Assembly: GCA_947457075.1 (NCBI GenBank) | Contig: CANGUG010000002.1 | Location: 124,001 to 188,000 of the forward strand | Direction: 5' to 3' | Source: Bacteroidota bacterium | GTDB taxonomy: Bacteria > Bacteroidota > Bacteroidia > Chitinophagales > Chitinophagaceae | DNA: 64,000 bases | Part shown: positions 7,882 to 18,330 of the stretch, piece after piece | How the letters are laid out: each line of letters begins with the position of its first letter | How positions within the stretch are numbered: the first letter of the stretch is position 1 | Translations under genes and position numbers: made by a program | The notes under the pieces: model-generated | The model's input: the letters and a program-made list of their open reading frames with translations, nothing else | What the model was told of the DNA's origin: nothing | The model's database searches: none

Positions 7882-10179
7882 ATGAATAGAATGTTCAATA
7901 AGGGGATTGCTGTATTGGCGATAAGCTTTTTGGCTTTTGCGAGCACCCTTCAAGCCCAGGATTTAAAAAACGTAAAAATCAGCCAGTTATCTGATCAACA
8001 AATGATGCAGGTTTGGCAACAATTTAGTGCTAAAGGCATGTCGGAGTCCGAGGCGGTAAAAACAATGATCCAAAAAGGACTGAACCCTACTGAAGTGGGT
8101 GTTTTTAAAAAGCGTTTATTAGGGATACAAACAGCACAAAAAGCAAAATTTGGTGCCAAGCCTTTTATTAAGGATTCCTCCATGTTTATGAACGATTCAA
8201 GTTGGATAAACGAAGTGCCCTTTGTGCGTTCTAATTCAAAATATTATGGGTATGATTTTTTTAGCAATCCCAATACCGACTTTCAACCTAATTTCAATGT
8301 CACTACCCCTCAAAGCTATGTGTTAGGTACGGGCGATGAATTAGTGATTTCCTTATACGGCATGAATGAAACAGAGATAGAGGCGAAAGTAAACAAGGAT
8401 GGGAATATTAAAGTAGAGCATGTTGGTTTGATTGCAGTGAATGGCTTGACCATTGAACAAGCAACACAAAAAATTGCCAATAAAATGGCGTCGTCTTATC
8501 CTGCATTATCTATGGGTCGCACTAAATTAAATATTAGTTTAGGCAATGTGCGTAGCATTCGTGTTACTGTGGTGGGTGAAGTGGAGCGTCCTGGTGGATA
8601 CCAAGTGTCTGCTTTGGCTACGGTTTTTAATGTATTGTATTTAACAGGGGGTCCTACCGAGCGCGGTAGTTTAAGAGCCATTAATTTAGTAAGAGACAAT
8701 AAAGTAATTCATACTGTTGACTTGTATCCTTTTTTACAAAAAGGAATTATGCCTGAAAACATTCGTTTACAGGACCAGGATGTGTTGGTGTTTGTGCCTA
8801 ATTTAAAAAGAGTGGCCTTGGGCGGCCAAGTAAAACGTCCAATGATTTATGAATTATTACCTACCGATAATTTACAACAAGCCATTGATTATGCCGGTGG
8901 ATTTAATGAACTGGCATTCACCGACCGCATTAAAATTGTTCAACAAAATAGCCGCGAAAAAGTATATAAGGATATTGAGGCAAGTAGCTTTGCGAATTAT
9001 ATTCCGCAACAAAACGATTCTATTTACGCCGATAAAATGGAGCCTAGCTTTGAGAACAAAGTAACCATTACGGGTGCAGTGGTTAGGCCTGGTCAGTATG
9101 GCTATACACCTAACTTAAGTTTAAAAGCCTTGCTAACTAAAGCGGACGGTTTAAGAGCGGATGCTTTTTTATCTAGAGCGGTGATTAAAAGAGTATCTCC
9201 CAATAAAGAAAGAAGCATGCTGTCGGTAGATTTAAATAAATTAAATGCAGGCACACAATCAGATATTAATTTACAAACCGAGGATTCTGTGATTGTTTTT
9301 GCGAAGCAGGATTTAATGGATCAACAATATGTAACCATTGAAGGTAATGTGCGCAATCCAGGAAAGCAATTGTATAGAAAAGGAATGACCATTGAGGATT
9401 TAGTTGCTTTGTCAGGTGGTTTTGCCAATGATGCTGCTTTTCATAGAGTGGAGCTTTCTCGTTTGCAAATTGACAAAACCGATGTGCTAAGTAATAAATT
9501 AGTTGAAATTAGCAAGTTAAGTATTGACAGTGCTTTAAATAATCCAGATGCTAAATTTGAATTATTGGCACAGGATTATATTTATGTACCAAAGTTGTTA
9601 AACAATAAATTTTTAGGAGATGTAAAAGTGCGTGGTGAAGTTTTGTTCCCAGGCAATTTTGCATTAGAGCGTCGTGACGAAACCATTAAAGATATAATTG
9701 ACCGTGCAGGAGGCCTTACACAATATGGCTCTTTACAGGATTTAAGAGTTTTCCGCAATGGCACGCGTATTGGTGTAAACCTTCATAAGAATGCCGAAAA
9801 AGACATGGCTTTATTAATGTTGCCAGGAGACAGTTTATTTATTTCTCGTAACGATCCATTTGTTGAAATTACCGGAGCGGTATATAATCCTCAATTGGTA
9901 AGATACAATTCAAGTAGCTTCAAATCCTATATCTCTGCAGCGGGCGGCGTGAAAAACAAAGCTTCTTTGGCAAAGGCGTATGTTCAATACGGGAATGGTA
10001 TTAATCGTAAAAGCAGTAGATTCTTGTTTATGAGATTTTATCCTTCTGTAAAACCAGGAAGTAAAATATTTATTCCAGAAGTGCCTGAAAAAGAAAGTAC
10101 ATTTTCAGTAGCACAGCTTGGGGCCATCACTACCATTGTTTCTGGCTTAGTAACCATTGCAGCCATTCTAAAACAATAG
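7882..10179 (+). CDS. Polysaccharide export outer-membrane protein (Wza-like, multiple SLBB domains)
   Basis: A 765-residue secreted protein: signal peptide to about residue 26 (FASTLQAQ), a helical N-terminal segment, then a Poly_export (PF02563-type) domain around residues 145-215 with YVLGTGDELVISLYG. At least five SLBB-type repeats follow, recognisable by V.GEVERPGGYQV, LGGQVKRPMIYEL, ITGAVVRPGQYGY, IEGNVRNPGKQLY and VRGEVLFPGNF. The C-terminus is hydrophobic (LGAITTIVSGLVTIAAIL) and may cross the outer membrane as the Wza helix does. It would form the export channel, with the Wzz-like protein encoded 29 bases downstream as inner-membrane partner. At 765 residues it is about twice Wza, as is common in Bacteroidota. 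Confidence 0.92.
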   Translation: MNRMFNKGIAVLAISFLAFASTLQAQDLKNVKISQLSDQQMMQVWQQFSAKGMSESEAVKTMIQKGLNPTEVGVFKKRLLGIQTAQKAKFGAKPFIKDSSMFMNDSSWINEVPFVRSNSKYYGYDFFSNPNTDFQPNFNVTTPQSYVLGTGDELVISLYGMNETEIEAKVNKDGNIKVEHVGLIAVNGLTIEQATQKIANKMASSYPALSMGRTKLNISLGNVRSIRVTVVGEVERPGGYQVSALATVFNVLYLTGGPTERGSLRAINLVRDNKVIHTVDLYPFLQKGIMPENIRLQDQDVLVFVPNLKRVALGGQVKRPMIYELLPTDNLQQAIDYAGGFNELAFTDRIKIVQQNSREKVYKDIEASSFANYIPQQNDSIYADKMEPSFENKVTITGAVVRPGQYGYTPNLSLKALLTKADGLRADAFLSRAVIKRVSPNKERSMLSVDLNKLNAGTQSDINLQTEDSVIVFAKQDLMDQQYVTIEGNVRNPGKQLYRKGMTIEDLVALSGGFANDAAFHRVELSRLQIDKTDVLSNKLVEISKLSIDSALNNPDAKFELLAQDYIYVPKLLNNKFLGDVKVRGEVLFPGNFALERRDETIKDIIDRAGGLTQYGSLQDLRVFRNGTRIGVNLHKNAEKDMALLMLPGDSLFISRNDPFVEITGAVYNPQLVRYNSSSFKSYISAAGGVKNKASLAKAYVQYGNGINRKSSRFLFMRFYPSVKPGSKIFIPEVPEKESTFSVAQLGAITTIVSGLVTIAAILKQ

Positions 10180-10208
10180 TAAGTTTAAAAAATAGAACTT
10201 TACCAATT

Positions 10209-11240
10209 ATGCAAACTGATTCTAAAAACAATTCGGCTCAAAATATAATAGGCGGTATATTTAATAAGATAGTAGTGACCCTAAAGGAGCGCTATAAATT
10301 ATTATTTCTTATTGGATGTATTGGGGGCCTTATAGGCATTGCATACACTGTTATAAAACACACTAAGTATCATTCTGAAATTACTTTTTTGGTTGAAGAA
10401 AGTAAAGCGGGAGGTGGTTTGCTTTCCTCCTTGGGTAGTCAAATAGGGATAGACATTTCTAGTATGGCGGGTGCTTCTAACTCGGTAATTTCTGGAGACA
10501 ATATGTTGGAGTTGTTAAAAAGCAAATCCATGATGCAGGAGGTTTTGTTAACGCCATTTGAAAAAGACAGCAATTATGTTTTAGCAGATAGATATGCCGA
10601 TGTGTATCAATTACGCACCAAGTGGGCTTCGGATAGCAAAGTAGGCAAAGTGGTCCTATTTAAGGATACTAAAATTCCAGTACGCTTAAGAGATAGTTTA
10701 TTATCAGATATTATTAAGCGTGTTTATAAAAAAGAATTTAGCGTGAGTAAGCCGGATAAAAAATTAGGCTTCTTTAAAGTAAGTGTTAGTTCCAATGATG
10801 AAAAGTTCAGCCAATACTTATCAGAGCGCATCATTAAAAATGCCACTGATTTTTATGTGAACAATAAAGTAAGCAGGTTAAAAAATAATATTTTAAGATT
10901 AGAGCATCGTACCGATAGCATTGGTCGTTTATTAAACAAAAAAACGTATGCTTCGATGAGTGATATGCAGTTGTTGTTAAATTTAAATCCAGCCGACGTT
11001 TCTGCACAGGGTAGTGCTGAAATATCTCAAAGAGATAAAATGGTTTTATCAACTGTATATGCCGAGCTAGTAAAGAATTTAGAAATTTCAAAAACAGCGT
11101 TAGTGCAAGAAACGCCTACTATACAAATTACCGATAAGCCTATATTACCTTTAGAGAACGATGAATTAAAATGGTATGAAGGTTTGTTGATTGGATTTTT
11201 TGCGCCAATCATTTTCTTATTTGTGATTCTGGTAATTTAA
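10209..11240 (+). CDS. Wzz/PCP-type polysaccharide chain-length protein
   Basis: A 343-residue inner-membrane protein with two membrane helices: LLFLIGCIGGLIGIAYTVI near residues 35-55, and LLIGFFAPIIFLFVILVI at the C-terminus. A long periplasmic segment with coiled-coil character (around residues 215-300) lies between them. This is the layout of polysaccharide co-polymerases (Wzz family). No C-terminal tyrosine kinase domain is present. It pairs with the upstream SLBB export protein. Its last 24 bases overlap the 3' end of the convergent Wzy/WaaL-like gene. Confidence 0.88.
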   Translation: MQTDSKNNSAQNIIGGIFNKIVVTLKERYKLLFLIGCIGGLIGIAYTVIKHTKYHSEITFLVEESKAGGGLLSSLGSQIGIDISSMAGASNSVISGDNMLELLKSKSMMQEVLLTPFEKDSNYVLADRYADVYQLRTKWASDSKVGKVVLFKDTKIPVRLRDSLLSDIIKRVYKKEFSVSKPDKKLGFFKVSVSSNDEKFSQYLSERIIKNATDFYVNNKVSRLKNNILRLEHRTDSIGRLLNKKTYASMSDMQLLLNLNPADVSAQGSAEISQRDKMVLSTVYAELVKNLEISKTALVQETPTIQITDKPILPLENDELKWYEGLLIGFFAPIIFLFVILVI

Positions 11241-12593
11241 TTGTGCAGCGTCCTGCTCACTTATTAAATTCATCATTAGTCCTGCTAAAAACCAGGTGAT
11301 ATAACTAATATAGATAAAGGATTCTGTATTGGAAGTAAACATGGGAATTAGGATACCTATTTTAAATAAAAATAAGGTTAAGGACAGTCGCTTTATTTTT
11401 CCCACTTTAGATTTTAGGTTCTTAAAGGCAGTCACCATTAAACTTAGGTGAATACCCATATACAATAATAGCATGGGTACGCCCACTTGTACGCCCGTAA
11501 TAATAAACTGGTTTTCTCCGCCTGTATTATCTTTTGAAAACATGGAAACTCTTCCTGATTCTCCCAATCCCAAACCCAAAGGTTTTTCTGCCATGGCCGT
11601 TATTCCATTGATCCATTCTAATACGTGTCCTACGCTAGAGGCGTTGGTAAACGTAATAGTTTCTACTACGAAATTGTAAATATCTTTTTGTGAAATAAAA
11701 TAGATAAAATAGAATACTGCAAAAGTGAAGGATATGTATAAAAATTTAATGAGCCATTTATTTTTAATCACAAAGGCATACACGACAATCATGACAAAGT
11801 AGCCCAAAAAAGAGGCCCTGGATAAAGCAAAAAAGATACATGCCAAGCTTGCAAGTAGTACCAGCGATCCAAACTTATTTAATTGTAATCGATTGTCTTT
11901 GTTGGTGAAATAAGCCAGGACAAAGGATAAACTTAATAAGATACTAGCACCCATTTCTAATGGATTGCCAAAAATACTACCGAATCTTTTTAAGCCTGTT
12001 TCTGTTTCAAAGGTCCAGGTTAAACCGTAGTTCCCTGAAGTTTCGTCTTCGAAAAAATGAATTAAAAAATCCATATACCCCGTTTGGGTATGTATATGTC
12101 TGTCACTTGCATATTCAAACAATACAAGTGCGCCTGCCGCCATGGTCACATAACCAATTAATTTTAAAGGCGAGGAGAGTAATACTTGCTTTGCATTAAT
12201 GAGTCTTCCTGAAAAATACAATAAACAAAAAAAGGAGAGACTCTTAAAGGCCAATAGCTTTGATATGAAATTGTAGGAGCCAACAGGTAGGATAACAAAA
12301 ACGAAGCTATACACAAAAAAAGAAGCCACCAGCCAGTCGGTGGTTTTAAACCTAGGCTGTTTATTTAACTGCCATACGGCTAAACCTAGTGAAATAAGCA
12401 CCACCACTTCTTTAAGGGATTGCATGACGCCGATGGCTTTATCAAAACCATACATATGGGTTACCGATAAGGCATTAATATAAATAGGCAGTCCAATGCA
12501 AATAAAAATAATGAGTGCGGATGCATGTTTTCCCCCGAAATCCTTTAAGGTTTTTAAAAAAGCAACAAGGTATATAAATGGGAATAAAAACAT
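11217..12593 (-). CDS. O-antigen ligase/polymerase-like membrane protein (Wzy/WaaL family)
   Basis: A 458-residue integral membrane protein with about 11-12 hydrophobic helices and a larger periplasmic loop around residues 315-355 containing NGITAMAEKPLGLGLGESGR. The PLGxGxG pattern after a long loop is typical of the Wzy_C domain of WaaL/Wzy proteins, which join lipid-linked glycan units in the periplasm. It is the only gene of the cluster on the minus strand and overlaps the Wzz-like gene tail-to-tail by 24 bases. Whether it is the polymerase or the ligase cannot be decided from sequence. No flippase (Wzx) gene is seen in the window. Confidence 0.82.
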   Translation of the reverse strand: MFLFPFIYLVAFLKTLKDFGGKHASALIIFICIGLPIYINALSVTHMYGFDKAIGVMQSLKEVVVLISLGLAVWQLNKQPRFKTTDWLVASFFVYSFVFVILPVGSYNFISKLLAFKSLSFFCLLYFSGRLINAKQVLLSSPLKLIGYVTMAAGALVLFEYASDRHIHTQTGYMDFLIHFFEDETSGNYGLTWTFETETGLKRFGSIFGNPLEMGASILLSLSFVLAYFTNKDNRLQLNKFGSLVLLASLACIFFALSRASFLGYFVMIVVYAFVIKNKWLIKFLYISFTFAVFYFIYFISQKDIYNFVVETITFTNASSVGHVLEWINGITAMAEKPLGLGLGESGRVSMFSKDNTGGENQFIITGVQVGVPMLLLYMGIHLSLMVTAFKNLKSKVGKIKRLSLTLFLFKIGILIPMFTSNTESFIYISYITWFLAGLMMNLISEQDAAQLNYQNHK

Positions 12594-12771
12594 AAAGTGA
12601 TACTAATAATATAAATGCGAAAGTTTAATTAAATGTTGAAATATAATAATGAGAAAAATTTAATGAATTTAAAATTTATAAAAAACAAAATAATTAGCTA
12701 CCCTATATTCCACTAATTTGGCTAGTCAAATATAATTGAATTTAATCAACTATGCTTTCACTACTTTATAA

Positions 12772-13266
12772 TTATTGTAAAATCCTAAACCCTTTAATGA
12801 TGTCATTTAAATTTTTATTGAAAAATTTTGTATAGCTTTTGTCATACTCTATTTCATAAGTGTACCCATAACCGTCTTTTTCGTAACAAAACGTATAAAG
12901 GATATTGCCGTTGAGTAAATTACCTGATACGAAATATTTGTTTGGAAATAGCCTTTTATACTCCACTTTTAGCTCCTTATTTTTTAGCAGGCTTAAATAA
13001 GTTTGATTTAGTTTAAAAATATATTTATAGCTAAAATTGATCAACACAAAAATTTTTACTTTTTTGTCATCAGATTCGAAGTCAAATCTTTTATAATGAG
13101 GAGTCATATAAATGTCATAGTCAGTAATTTCATTCATGAATTTGGGTACCACGTATTCAATCAAATTGGAGTCGGTTACTGTTTTTAACTCGGCGTTTTG
13201 TGCGAACAAGTTAGTGGCGCCCAAGATGAGCACAAGTAATAGAATGCAGCTTTTTCCTCGAGCCAT
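12772..13266 (-). CDS. Small secreted protein of unknown function
   Basis: A 164-residue protein with a clear signal peptide (LLLVLILGATNLFAQ, cleavage near residue 22). The mature part is rich in Lys, Tyr and Phe, with alternating strands (KVKIFVLINFSYKYIFKL; FCYEKDGYGYTYEIEYD). I recognise no family. It stands alone between two AT-rich gaps (12594-12771 and 13267-13508) in which I see no further gene or clear regulatory site. The gene reads toward the Wzy-like gene on the same strand, but 178 bases away. Confidence 0.7.
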   Translation of the reverse strand: MARGKSCILLLVLILGATNLFAQNAELKTVTDSNLIEYVVPKFMNEITDYDIYMTPHYKRFDFESDDKKVKIFVLINFSYKYIFKLNQTYLSLLKNKELKVEYKRLFPNKYFVSGNLLNGNILYTFCYEKDGYGYTYEIEYDKSYTKFFNKNLNDIIKGFRILQ

Positions 13267-13508
13267 ATTGTAAATTTTGATAAAAGTAAGCTTTGTTGAT
13301 TGTTCAGCACCTGATATACCCCAAAAATATAATTATTAAAATATATTACTTGTAAGTAAATAGAAGGAGTGTAGCCAGGATTTTGTAGTTGTATTTTTTA
13401 TTGTTAAAAATGGTATTCCCAAAATGGTTGGCTTCTGCATGAATTACTATTCAGGATAAAGTTTAATTTTTCCAAGTTTTATACCCTTCTCTGACTGCCA
13501 GTAAGAAA

Positions 13509-16500
13509 CTATAATTTTAGCAACTTAAATTGATAACGATTTTTATTATCGGGCGTTGTAAAAATAAATAAGTAATATCCATTGCTGATATGACCTAACT
13601 GAATATTGCTTTCAGAATATAAATTGGGTTTACTTAGTATTCTATTGCCAGTGCTTATCTGGAAAATCTCTAGTTGTAAAGTATTATAACCATTTAATAC
13701 AAACCTTAAAATGGCATGATCATTAAATGGATTTGGGTCTATTTTTATGTATTGCTTGTTATCTAAAATTAATACATCAGTTACTACATAATAGTAGGCA
13801 TTGCTTATGTTACTTGAACATGTATTTTGAGTGGTACTAACTGTATATGAACCGTTAGTTGTTGGCTTTATTATTTTTGTGGTGTCAGGCATAACTACAT
13901 TCTCTTTATACCATTTATTTCCATAAGGTGCCGATGATACGAGATTGTTATTGACGTCACGAGTAATTATTGGAGTCATTGGGTTTACACAAAAACTTTG
14001 TTTAACCGTATCTGACATACTAAATATGCCACCTCCTTCGTCGAAGCAGCCAATAGTTATAGCCCCCGCACCATTAATAATAACGGTATCTTTTGAAATG
14101 CTTGCATTACTACCAGATACAATAAAGTATTTGACTGGATTATTGGAACTACTCGTAGCTAGTAATTTATTATATATTGTAGTTCCTGTCCAATTTATAT
14201 TATTAATACTTGCAAAAGTAACAACCGGCTTTGTGCGTGCATCACTTGGTTTTATGGAAAATATACCTTTACTCATGCCAACTATTTCATTGCCTGCTTT
14301 TACGTCTAATACTCTTATCAAACATTTATCGGAGTTGATAACGCTTGCTGCAAAACTTGTTTTTCTAAATTCATAATTTTCCACAAAACCATTCTTTGCA
14401 GTGTTGGTTACAGGAATTACCCACTCATATGTGCCAACTAATGCAGACACCCTTTCGATATTAATCCAGGTTGCTCCGCTATCAATGCTATACTGCAATA
14501 GAACAGTATCACTTAAATTTAAATAATCCCAATTAACGGTATATGGTTTGCCGCTAACCAACACTTCATTTGCAAGTGGTTTGTTGATGATTATTTTATT
14601 AATATTACTTTTAAAACTATGACCATCAAATTTCCCTCCTTTGTATTTGAAATTGCTATTTGAACCAATATTATTGTTGGGCATGAATGTTACAGTGTCT
14701 TGTGCAAAAAGAACACTATCACTATGGTCTGAAATTTTAACAATCACTTGATTAGAGGCAATATTAGGAGTATACCAATTATAAAGTTCGGCTTTGGTAG
14801 AAATATTTAATGGTAAAGCTTTCCACTTTGCACTATCTATTTCCTTGAAAGCAATACTTAAGCTATCCACTCCTAAGCTTTTCCAGCTAATTTGATTCAC
14901 CTTATTTTTGCTCCAATTTGTTTTATCTATTTCTATCGAAAGTTCTTTATCTATAATTTTAAATGAATTTTTTGAAATAGCTTGTACACTGCTATCGCTT
15001 GTATATACTAACTTGGCAATTACATTATTTGATATTGTGTTAGGCAATTTCCATCCGTAAGTGCCTAAATTGGCTACGATATTACTATCAGCTAATATCC
15101 AGCTATTTCCTCCATTTACACTGTAGTATAAATTTAGGTAGTCAATTTCAGAGGAAGTCCATTTTAAATTTATTCTAGCGGACTTTGGAATACTTTCCCC
15201 GCCATTGGGGTATGTAATACTTACAGCCCCTTTTATATTGGACTTATAGCTATGACCGTCATAATAACCCCCTTTGTTTTTAAAGTTGGAGCCCCTTGGT
15301 AAATCTAAAACATTGTTTACCTGTACTGAATCTATTAAAGTTGAATCAGCAACGTCTACAATTTTTATATACACACTATTGGGTAAATTGGCAGGCACTG
15401 CCCAATTGTAAATTTCATTTAGTGCATTTATTGAATCTGCTAGCAAAGTAGTGCCTATATAAATTTTAACTTTATCAATTCCTAGACCATTCCAATAAAT
15501 AGGAAGCACTCCTTTTTTATATACCGGATCTACAATTGCTCTTAGCGTTAATATTTTTTTCCGAATAGTAAAACAAGTATCGCTTAGGTCATTTAATGTA
15601 TTGTCCTTGGTATCCCTTATCATGATTTTACCATAACCTGTTGGTATGTTTGGAACTTTCCAATCATAACCCAAAGCTTGGGCACTTATATTTGAATCAA
15701 TAATTTTCCATGTCCTTAAAGTGTCTATTGAGTATAATAAGTCTATATTTTCTAAATTATTACCACTCCACTTAATAGTAAGCTTTTGTCCTCCAATTAA
15801 AGAGTCGTATTTATTAGGACTAGTTAATTGAATGCTTTGAGGCAAATTATTTTTATAAGAGTGTCCATCAAAACTACCTCCTTTGTATTTTGAAGTTCTT
15901 CCAATAATGGCGTTTGATATGCTAAAAGCATTCCTACTCGTATCACCCACATTGCTGTTTGCAGAATCTACTATTGCAACAAAGCAGTTTCCTGCAATGG
16001 TATCTTTTAAAATATGATTGTAACTAAATGCATTTGCTGAAACATTACTTCCTATTTTTATAAAACTTACTTTATTATCATAGGATAAAAAAATATTTAC
16101 TTTTTTAATTCCAGTACTAGTCCATATAACCGGCAACTGTTGTTTTGCAACATAATTGGTTTCAAAACTTTCTAAACCAATTGTTGGCGCAGGAATTTTA
16201 AATGGGTTGTTTTTAAAATTTGTGCTGGATGAATTTGGATTTTGAACGTCGGACACTCTTATATAACAACTATCAGATACTTTATTGGGGACTTCCCATT
16301 CATAGAAGCCTGCAGAAGCTGGATAACTATCTAATATCGTTACCCAATTACGACCACTGTCCAAAGAAGCTTCAATTTTTATATTTTCAATATTGGCTGC
16401 ATTCCATACAATTTTTTGAATGGAATAAGCAGGCCACACGGATGTCTTTGTTGGCTTTTCCAACACAATAGCTTGCCCCATTGAGGCTTTATGCCCCAAA

Positions 16501-16541
16501 AGGAAACTAACAATGAATAATATAAGACGTAACTGCTTCAA
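13509..16541 (-). CDS. Large T9SS-secreted protein with Ig-like super-repeats and C-terminal sorting domain
   Basis: A 1010-residue protein with signal peptide (LILFIVSFLLGHKASMGQ). Most of it consists of modules with the pattern IxW...SxDSGxxW...YxWxVP...xIRVxD, as in the Ser-Thr-rich GPI-anchored (PF10342-like) family often found in Bacteroidota surface proteins. Two modules form a unit of about 205 residues that ends in KGGxxDGHSxKxN. The motif occurs near residues 220, 424 and 634. The C-terminus from IKIDPNPFNDHAIL to the final LLKL is a type A T9SS sorting domain, so it should reach the cell surface or medium. It follows the SUMF1-like gene after 8 bases. The function beyond adhesion or binding is unknown. 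Confidence 0.88.
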   Translation of the reverse strand: MKQLRLILFIVSFLLGHKASMGQAIVLEKPTKTSVWPAYSIQKIVWNAANIENIKIEASLDSGRNWVTILDSYPASAGFYEWEVPNKVSDSCYIRVSDVQNPNSSSTNFKNNPFKIPAPTIGLESFETNYVAKQQLPVIWTSTGIKKVNIFLSYDNKVSFIKIGSNVSANAFSYNHILKDTIAGNCFVAIVDSANSNVGDTSRNAFSISNAIIGRTSKYKGGSFDGHSYKNNLPQSIQLTSPNKYDSLIGGQKLTIKWSGNNLENIDLLYSIDTLRTWKIIDSNISAQALGYDWKVPNIPTGYGKIMIRDTKDNTLNDLSDTCFTIRKKILTLRAIVDPVYKKGVLPIYWNGLGIDKVKIYIGTTLLADSINALNEIYNWAVPANLPNSVYIKIVDVADSTLIDSVQVNNVLDLPRGSNFKNKGGYYDGHSYKSNIKGAVSITYPNGGESIPKSARINLKWTSSEIDYLNLYYSVNGGNSWILADSNIVANLGTYGWKLPNTISNNVIAKLVYTSDSSVQAISKNSFKIIDKELSIEIDKTNWSKNKVNQISWKSLGVDSLSIAFKEIDSAKWKALPLNISTKAELYNWYTPNIASNQVIVKISDHSDSVLFAQDTVTFMPNNNIGSNSNFKYKGGKFDGHSFKSNINKIIINKPLANEVLVSGKPYTVNWDYLNLSDTVLLQYSIDSGATWINIERVSALVGTYEWVIPVTNTAKNGFVENYEFRKTSFAASVINSDKCLIRVLDVKAGNEIVGMSKGIFSIKPSDARTKPVVTFASINNINWTGTTIYNKLLATSSSNNPVKYFIVSGSNASISKDTVIINGAGAITIGCFDEGGGIFSMSDTVKQSFCVNPMTPIITRDVNNNLVSSAPYGNKWYKENVVMPDTTKIIKPTTNGSYTVSTTQNTCSSNISNAYYYVVTDVLILDNKQYIKIDPNPFNDHAILRFVLNGYNTLQLEIFQISTGNRILSKPNLYSESNIQLGHISNGYYLFIFTTPDNKNRYQFKLLKL

Positions 16542-16549
16542 TGAAATGT

Positions 16550-18229
16550 TTAATTGTCTTGTGGGGTTGCGCTTCTAACTGATCTAAATCCAATAGCGCC
16601 TTGTTGTCCATAGTTATTTCGCTCCGAAATAGCACCATTTTTTTGCAACCATCTTAATTCACTACCCATAGTCAACATTCCATTGTTGGATGGAGTAAAA
16701 TCAGTTGAACGTCCATAAACATTTAACATACCGTCTCCGTGCACCAATGAGGAAAAATTTCTGGACCCTGTTGATCCTAAGGATATCACATACTCCATTA
16801 CATTTTTACTCATATCCATTATGCCATAGTAACTCGCACCTGAGGAAATCCTACTAGAAGTATCATTGGCAAAAATTCCCACCCTTAAAGGCCCGGAACC
16901 TCCATCACCTCCTTCCATTATAAATTGATTCATTCCATTGTTATTAATTGGGTTGATATACCTTCTTAATATATTGTAGTTGGAAAAATATTCTGTTCCA
17001 TTTTCTAAATTAGAGAAAATGAATTTTGTTTGTGACCAATTATTCCCAACCCTTGCAACGGTGGTATCGTTACCCCATGCAAAATCCCCTCCGATCCATC
17101 TGGTAGTGGTATCTCCATAGTAATTGTTATTATTATTGGATCTATAATAAGGGGGAAGTGGTCCACGTGCAGCTTTTTCAAATTCAAGTTCACTCATAGG
17201 CCTTAGTCCTGCCCAATCACAAAATGCCAATACTTGATCCTGGTAAACAGTTCCTAAAGCTCTATCAGGTCTTGACACCGTATATTTATTATTTAAGCTA
17301 TCGAAGACAATAGTATGTCTGTATTTTTCTATAGGACTCCAATTAAAATAAGGATCCAAATTTTGATAGGCTAATTTTAGTCTTGTGTTTAACCCTTTGA
17401 GTTTATTAGTATCTGTGTAATTATTAATATTTGAATCTCTTAAACAAAGGGTGTTTAAAAAATCAGCATACTGCCCCTGCGTTACCTCGTATTTCATGGA
17501 ATAAAAGGCCTTATATCCAACCGGGTAATTAGCATTGTCCGCGATTTTGTCATTATTCACGTCAATGCCACTGGTGCCTGAAATTCTAATACCATCCTTA
17601 TATACCGTTACATCATCACTACCAAATGTATTGTTGTTTACAAAAGTAGTAATGAGGGGAGACCAGTTTCTTGAAATAGTTACATAATTATTTTCAGCAA
17701 ATTTATTTTGAAATGAATTGGAACTTTTTTCTTTTCCATTTCCATCACCTATTGAAAAATTTCCTTCGGGAACGTAAACCATTTCTGTTGCAAAAAATCT
17801 TAACTCAACACTATCGATACTTGTAAATCCATCATTACCATAGTTCCATGTAAAGCACACACTATCCGATTTAATATTTCCCTCTCCATTGCCACTCCTA
17901 TATAAAAATGCACCCTTTGTATCGGGAGGCACTACTATTTTTAATGGCGCATTTGAAATCCCTGCGTAATTTCCAGTAGTTGAAAAATTACCAGGCCTCC
18001 ATTTCCAAGCACTATCACTTATTTTTTTAAATTTAAAATACAACCAGGCAGCATCCCAGTTAATGCTGTCTCGCCAAGAATTATCCCAGCTAATATTAAT
18101 TTTAATAACTACTGTTTTAGCAACCCTGTTCGTGTCCCTCAGGGATACACGTTGGATATTAATGTTATTTGCTTTAGCACTGCTAAATACGCAAATAGAT
18201 AACAACAGTAGGAATAGATACCTCTTCAT
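16550..18229 (-). CDS. Secreted SUMF1-fold (FGE-sulfatase domain) protein, probably non-enzymatic
   Basis: A 559-residue protein with signal peptide (LFLLLLSICVFSSAKA). The first 150 mature residues form a beta-rich domain. The rest has the formylglycine-generating enzyme (SUMF1) pattern: MVYVPEGNFSIGD, then FYSMKYEVTQGQYADFLN, FCDWAGLRPMSELEFEKAARG, YGIMDMSKNVMEYV, and the end GAIGFRSVRS. The paired active-site cysteines of true FGE are absent in the C-terminal part, so it more likely belongs to the structural or binding branch (as GldK does) than to the oxidases. It is the first gene of a two-gene unit with the T9SS cargo downstream, suggesting joint action at the surface. An inverted repeat (18265-18282) lies upstream. 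Confidence 0.85.
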   Translation of the reverse strand: MKRYLFLLLLSICVFSSAKANNINIQRVSLRDTNRVAKTVVIKINISWDNSWRDSINWDAAWLYFKFKKISDSAWKWRPGNFSTTGNYAGISNAPLKIVVPPDTKGAFLYRSGNGEGNIKSDSVCFTWNYGNDGFTSIDSVELRFFATEMVYVPEGNFSIGDGNGKEKSSNSFQNKFAENNYVTISRNWSPLITTFVNNNTFGSDDVTVYKDGIRISGTSGIDVNNDKIADNANYPVGYKAFYSMKYEVTQGQYADFLNTLCLRDSNINNYTDTNKLKGLNTRLKLAYQNLDPYFNWSPIEKYRHTIVFDSLNNKYTVSRPDRALGTVYQDQVLAFCDWAGLRPMSELEFEKAARGPLPPYYRSNNNNNYYGDTTTRWIGGDFAWGNDTTVARVGNNWSQTKFIFSNLENGTEYFSNYNILRRYINPINNNGMNQFIMEGGDGGSGPLRVGIFANDTSSRISSGASYYGIMDMSKNVMEYVISLGSTGSRNFSSLVHGDGMLNVYGRSTDFTPSNNGMLTMGSELRWLQKNGAISERNNYGQQGAIGFRSVRSATPQDN

Positions 18230-18330
18230 GATAAAGGGTTTATATTATTGGATGCATTGATTACATTACGAACTTACGTAATATATACCAAATAAAGCAT
18301 GAAATTCAGCTTGTTTCGCGACTTCGTATT

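Noticed and set aside
16550..18229. GldK identity for the SUMF1-like protein
   Set aside because: It has a standard signal peptide, a long extra N-terminal domain and no gldLMN genes beside it.
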